A DNA stretch of 44,733 nucleotides from NCBI GenBank assembly GCA_017475485.1, contig JAFVFO010000055.1:1-44733 (forward strand), read 5' to 3'. Positions 41,758-44,733 of the stretch are shown here, in pieces (within the stretch, counting starts at the first letter, position 1; every line of letters starts with the position of its first letter). A program made the position numbers and the translations under genes. Under the pieces are notes generated by a model. It worked only from the letters and a program-made list of their open reading frames with translations. It made no database searches and was not told the DNA's origin. The DNA is from Candidatus Gastranaerophilales bacterium. Its GTDB lineage: Bacteria; Cyanobacteriota; Vampirovibrionia; Gastranaerophilales; Gastranaerophilaceae.

Positions 41758-42177
41758 ATGTGGCAGTTAATTTTATGTATCGGTTTATTGTTTTTAATAC
41801 TTGAAATGTTTACGCCTGCAATGTTTTTCCTTAATTTTGCAATTGCTGCGTTTATTTGCGCACTTTTAAGTCTTTTTACAACAAATATTACGATTTTAAT
41901 TATTGTATTCTGTGTTTTATCGGTAGTTTTGATGTTTACCTTGAGGCCTTTACTTATGAAAAATCAAAAAACAGAGCAATTAACTACAGGCATGGAATCA
42001 AAATATGTAGGTAAGGTTGCGCGCGTTGTTGAAGATGTTGATAAGGAAAAAGGTGCAGTATCAATTTATGATGAACGCTGGCAGGCAAGAAATGTTGAAG
42101 AAGGAGTAATTCCTTGTGGTTCTAATGTTAAAATAGAATCTTATGAAAGTATAGTAATGTATGTTAGAAAGGTATAA
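41758..42177 (+). CDS. NfeD-family membrane protein
   Basis: 139 residues: three membrane helices (about 2-70), then a small OB-fold domain (about 75-139) with GKVARVVEDVD and VKIESYES. Short-form NfeD proteins pair with SPFH proteins in membrane microdomains. AAGGAG precedes the ATG, and the SPFH gene follows after 3 bases, which supports the pairing. Confidence 0.85.
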   Translation: MWQLILCIGLLFLILEMFTPAMFFLNFAIAAFICALLSLFTTNITILIIVFCVLSVVLMFTLRPLLMKNQKTEQLTTGMESKYVGKVARVVEDVDKEKGAVSIYDERWQARNVEEGVIPCGSNVKIESYESIVMYVRKV

Positions 42178-42180
42178 TTT

Positions 42181-43149
42181 ATGGCTGTATTTTTATCAAT
42201 TTTAATTGTGGCGGTATTAATTTTTATTGTAAAAGGGGTTATTATTGTTCAACAGGCAGAAGTCGTTATTGTTGAACAACTGGGAAGATATAAAAGAACC
42301 TTAGAATCAGGTCTTAATTTTATAATTCCGATTATAGAAGCCCCGCGCGGAGTTTCATGGAAAGTTACCCAAAGAGGGCTTGACGGTCATAATTATTCAT
42401 ATATTAAAGAAAGAACAAAGATTGATTTAAGAGAATCTGTTTACGATTTTCCCCGTCAAACAGTAATTACAAAAGATAACGTATCTATTTCAATTAATGC
42501 TTTATTGTATTTTCAAATAGTTGACGCTAAATCTGCGGTTTATGAAATCCAAAATCTGCCTGAAGCTATTGAAAAATTAACCCAAACCACATTGAGGAAC
42601 TTAGTCGGTCAATTAGATTTAGATGAAACATTAGTTTCAAGAGATAAAATTAATGTTGAACTCCGCTCTATTTTAGATGAAGCTACTAATAAATGGGGTG
42701 TTAAGGTTAATCGTGTAGAATTGCAAGATATTATTCCGCCTGTTGATATTCAAACCGCTATGGAAAAACAAATGAAAGCGGAACGTGACAGACGTGCGGC
42801 AATTTTAGAAGCTGAAGGTTTGAAAAAATCTGCAATCCTTCAAGCGGAAGGTGAAAAAGAATCTCAAATTAATAAAGCGGAAGGCCAAAAACAAGCAGAA
42901 ATTTTAAAAGCGGAAGGTTATGCTCAAGCTCGTTTAATTGAAGCTGACGCTGAAAAAGAAGCAATCAGAAGAATAACGGAAGCCTTCAATAACCAAGGTC
43001 AGCCCGATAAATATTTGATTGCAATGAAATACCTTGAATCCTTAAGCGATATTGCAAAAGGTCAAAATAATAAATTTGTTTATATGCCTTATGAAGCAAC
43101 AGGAATTTTATCTTCAATTGACGGTATTAAACAAATGCTTACAAAATAA
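42181..43149 (+). CDS. SPFH/stomatin-like protein (QmcA-type)
   Basis: 322 residues. One membrane helix (about 3-20), an SPFH domain (about 22-190) with VIVEQLGRYKRTLESGLNF, DFPRQTVITKDNV and VELQDIIPP, then a coiled coil of KAEGQKQAEI-type repeats (about 195-260) and a conserved MKYLESLSDIAKG near the end. It should form large rings that organise membrane proteins. Operon with the preceding nfeD; followed by a clear terminator. Confidence 0.9.
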   Translation: MAVFLSILIVAVLIFIVKGVIIVQQAEVVIVEQLGRYKRTLESGLNFIIPIIEAPRGVSWKVTQRGLDGHNYSYIKERTKIDLRESVYDFPRQTVITKDNVSISINALLYFQIVDAKSAVYEIQNLPEAIEKLTQTTLRNLVGQLDLDETLVSRDKINVELRSILDEATNKWGVKVNRVELQDIIPPVDIQTAMEKQMKAERDRRAAILEAEGLKKSAILQAEGEKESQINKAEGQKQAEILKAEGYAQARLIEADAEKEAIRRITEAFNNQGQPDKYLIAMKYLESLSDIAKGQNNKFVYMPYEATGILSSIDGIKQMLTK

Positions 43150-43165
43150 ATGTATAAAATATTTT

Positions 43166-43200
43166 ATGCGCCAAGAGCTAATTTCTTGGCGCATTTTTTG
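43166..43200 (+). terminator. intrinsic terminator after the SPFH gene
   Basis: ATGCGCCAAGA (43166-43176) pairs perfectly with TCTTGGCGCAT (43184-43194), followed by TTTTT. Confidence 0.9.
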
Positions 43201-43206
43201 TAAATG

Positions 43207-43215
43207 TGGTATTAT
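43207..43215 (+). promoter_or_regulatory. extended -10 promoter for the U32-like gene
   Basis: TGG-TATTAT predicts a start near 43222, with AAGGATAAG before ATG 43287. Confidence 0.55.
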
Positions 43216-43286
43216 ATAGATATAATTACAAAAACGCAAATTATAAATTTTGTAAAAATTACCAAAACACAAAAAAGGATAAGTTA

Positions 43287-44477
43287 ATGAATCGCAGGGA
43301 GTTACTCAAAACGAGCTTGCTTGGGCTTGGTGCAGGTGCTATGGCTTTGTCGGGCTGTAATAAAAAAGAAGCTGAGCCCGATATAAATCAGGACATAACC
43401 CCAAAACAAACAGCCCAATACGAATTCTCAGCACCAATGCCGTTTGATTATCAAACAATTGATAAAATTATAGCACTAAATTCCACCCTCAAAAAATCCC
43501 GCGTAACAACCTTTTACAACAATATCCCAATGCCCCTGGTACGCGGATTTGACCAGTTTGTGCAGGTGCATAGAGGTTTTAATGAAACAATCAGAAACTA
43601 TGAAGACTTTAAAAATATAGTTCAATATTCAATTGCAAACGGTTTTAAATTTGTTTATCTGATGAATTCCCCTAAACCATTTTCACCTGAAGATTTTAAT
43701 ATGTTTCAGGGCGAATTCATGCACTTATTGGATTATTTAGAAAAAATAGGATGTAGCGATATTAAAGTAGGTAATACTCAAGTTGCCGAATTAATTAATC
43801 AAATTGCACCTAATAAGTTTACCCTATCATCATCAACAAGTTTTGAATACCATAATGTATCTCAATATCATTATCTTTTCAATAATTATCCTAACTTTGA
43901 TCTTATAGATATATCAAATGATGAAAATCATAACTTCCCGTTTTTAAGAAGTTTAAGAAAAACATTCCCCGATAAAAAACTTGAATTAATGATTAATGAA
44001 CCCTGCATTAAAGGCTGCCCTGCAAGAATATCTCATATAGCGGAATATGGTTTTTGTAAATACAATTGCCATGCGCTTCAAGAAAAAATGGGAGAATACT
44101 TTTTCTTCTATAAATTAGGTTCAATATACCCTTGGAACTTAGAATACTATTCCGCACTCGGAATTAATAATTTTAAATACTCCGCCTCAGGCTCAATGGG
44201 TGGCAGGGCAAATTACAATGATATTTCTCAATTGTCAATGTATCTCAACATGGTTGAACATGGAATAAAAAATTATTCTGCAGACGATTTCTTTAACGGA
44301 ATTTATGAACGCAGATTTAACATCAGGAAAGATTTAAAAATTGCTGATGTAATTCCATATATGCCTGATGTACATCATTTTATAAAGCATGGCGATAAAT
44401 GTGCAATTAATTGTGATGTTAATTGCCATTATTGCGAACTTTGCGGAAAAAGAACAGAAAACTTCTTAAACAGTTAA
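43287..44477 (+). CDS. Tat-exported Cys-rich U32-like lipoprotein
   Basis: 396 residues from ATG 43287, chosen because a twin-arginine signal (NRRELLKTSLLGLG) with a lipobox LSGC24 starts there. The body resembles U32 peptidase-like proteins (LELMINEPCIKGCPARISHI). Cys240, 244, 257 and 261 form one cluster, and C372-x3-C376-x3-C380-x2-C383-x2-C386 forms a second at the C-terminus, so iron-sulfur or zinc sites are likely. Tat export fits a protein folded around a cofactor. Reaction unknown; cytoplasmic U32 relatives act in tRNA, rRNA or ubiquinone hydroxylation. Monocistronic between two terminators. Confidence 0.7.
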   Translation: MNRRELLKTSLLGLGAGAMALSGCNKKEAEPDINQDITPKQTAQYEFSAPMPFDYQTIDKIIALNSTLKKSRVTTFYNNIPMPLVRGFDQFVQVHRGFNETIRNYEDFKNIVQYSIANGFKFVYLMNSPKPFSPEDFNMFQGEFMHLLDYLEKIGCSDIKVGNTQVAELINQIAPNKFTLSSSTSFEYHNVSQYHYLFNNYPNFDLIDISNDENHNFPFLRSLRKTFPDKKLELMINEPCIKGCPARISHIAEYGFCKYNCHALQEKMGEYFFFYKLGSIYPWNLEYYSALGINNFKYSASGSMGGRANYNDISQLSMYLNMVEHGIKNYSADDFFNGIYERRFNIRKDLKIADVIPYMPDVHHFIKHGDKCAINCDVNCHYCELCGKRTENFLNS

Positions 44478-44479
44478 AC

Positions 44480-44508
44480 AAAACCCCCGCTATTTAAGCG
44501 GGGGTTTT
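44480..44508 (+). terminator. intrinsic terminator
   Basis: AAAACCCCCGC pairs perfectly with GCGGGGGTTTT around a 7-base loop. Confidence 0.92.
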
Positions 44509-44529
44509 ATTATTTTGTTGTTCTTATTG

Positions 44530-44603
44530 CTCGATTATCCTACGTCGCCTTCGTAGTGCTCAACGTCTTGCTCAACGCAAGCCGTTTGCGCACCGGGCTA
44601 TGC
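44530..44603. repeat. palindromic repeat element, copy 1
   Basis: It begins with a 21-base flank (44530-44550) and ends CCGGGCTATGC, both shared exactly with copy 2. The centre differs and contains CTTGC-TCAAC-GCAAG (44567-44581), a hairpin with the same TCAAC loop as copy 2. Confidence 0.75.
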
Positions 44604-44626
44604 CATTTTGCTCCTGTGGGTATCTC

Positions 44627-44655
44627 GGCTTTGTTTCGCTAGTCGCGAAACAGCC
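44627..44655. repeat. hairpin between the two repeat copies
   Basis: TGTTTCGC-TAGTC-GCGAAACA (44632-44652) is a perfect 8-base-pair stem, extended by GGC/GCC with one mismatch. Confidence 0.7.
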
Positions 44656-44733
44656 TCGATTATCCTACGTCGCCTATCGATAGTTTCGTAAATCAAAACT
44701 CAACGTTTTGATTTACTGCACTCCGGGCTATGC
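44655..44733. repeat. palindromic repeat element, copy 2
   Basis: The same flanks as copy 1 (44655-44675 and 44723-44733) enclose a different perfect 12-base-pair stem (44688-44699 with 44705-44716) and the TCAAC loop at 44700-44704. The array probably continues past the window. Confidence 0.75.

Noticed and set aside
44530..44733. CRISPR array
   Set aside because: Only two copies share flanks, the spacing is irregular, the variable part is self-complementary, and there are no cas genes.
44530..44733. integron attC array
   Set aside because: The paired core sites (RYYYAAC and GTTRRRY) could not be placed, and there is no integrase or cassette gene; kept only as an analogy.

Overview
This is an AT-rich bacterial window from a diderm envelope organism. 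The evidence for two membranes is an MsbA-type ABC exporter, TonB/TolA-like proteins, lipoproteins and PnuC. Gene content (plant-type glutamate-cysteine ligase, NfeD/SPFH pair, DUF2085, a Tat-exported U32-like lipoprotein, unusual surface proteins with EF-hands) would fit a gut non-photosynthetic cyanobacterial relative of the Gastranaerophilales/Melainabacteria type. That assignment is an inference from style; no rRNA gene is present to test it.

Layout. 1-2230 is an accessory left end: nested inverted repeats, two gene remnants, and one Fic AMP-transferase gene flanked on both sides by direct repeats of a TTTGGTAACG motif. 2231-4640 holds a phage-type lysozyme with an odd N-terminus, two small secreted proteins and two decayed minus-strand frames, one with a TGA at codon 5. 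4687-7262 runs forward: lipoprotein flavodoxin, GT8 glycosyltransferase, DUF2085 membrane protein, secreted beta-domain protein. 7264-12349 is on the minus strand: a three-gene cluster with a pentein-superfamily (guanidine-modifying) enzyme, a large Pro/Thr-linker protein and a DHA2 multidrug transporter.

12439-19474 is the most unusual part. An SGNH hydrolase gene carries a ten-G tract that looks phase variable. It is followed by a six-gene run in which neighbours overlap or almost touch: small membrane anchor, VirB10-like glycine-zipper protein, anchored VWA protein, FHA-like eight-helix membrane protein, TonB-like protein, zinc-ribbon TolA-like protein. A secreted VWA protein converges on its end. 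I know no named system with this combination.

19606-30086 contains an EF-hand/coiled-coil/esterase protein, a macrodomain protein, tRNA-Val, an MsbA-like exporter, a TPR protein translationally coupled to an orphan histidine kinase, an acyl-CoA synthetase, a Xer recombinase and BioA. 30069-44477 is mostly housekeeping (GshA, RsmA/KsgA, IspE, MutS2, PnuC, NfeD, SPFH) mixed with a repeat protein of 11-residue periodicity, a helicase-nuclease fusion, and a Tat-exported Cys-rich U32-like lipoprotein. The last 200 bases are an array of palindromes with conserved flanks.

Two properties cut across the window. At least nine genes have a -10 hexamer only 6-7 bases before the start codon and no ribosome binding site, so they are probably transcribed as leaderless mRNAs, most with a TGn extended -10. 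Six convergent gene pairs abut or overlap at their stop codons, leaving no room for intrinsic terminators. There is no CRISPR array and no rRNA.
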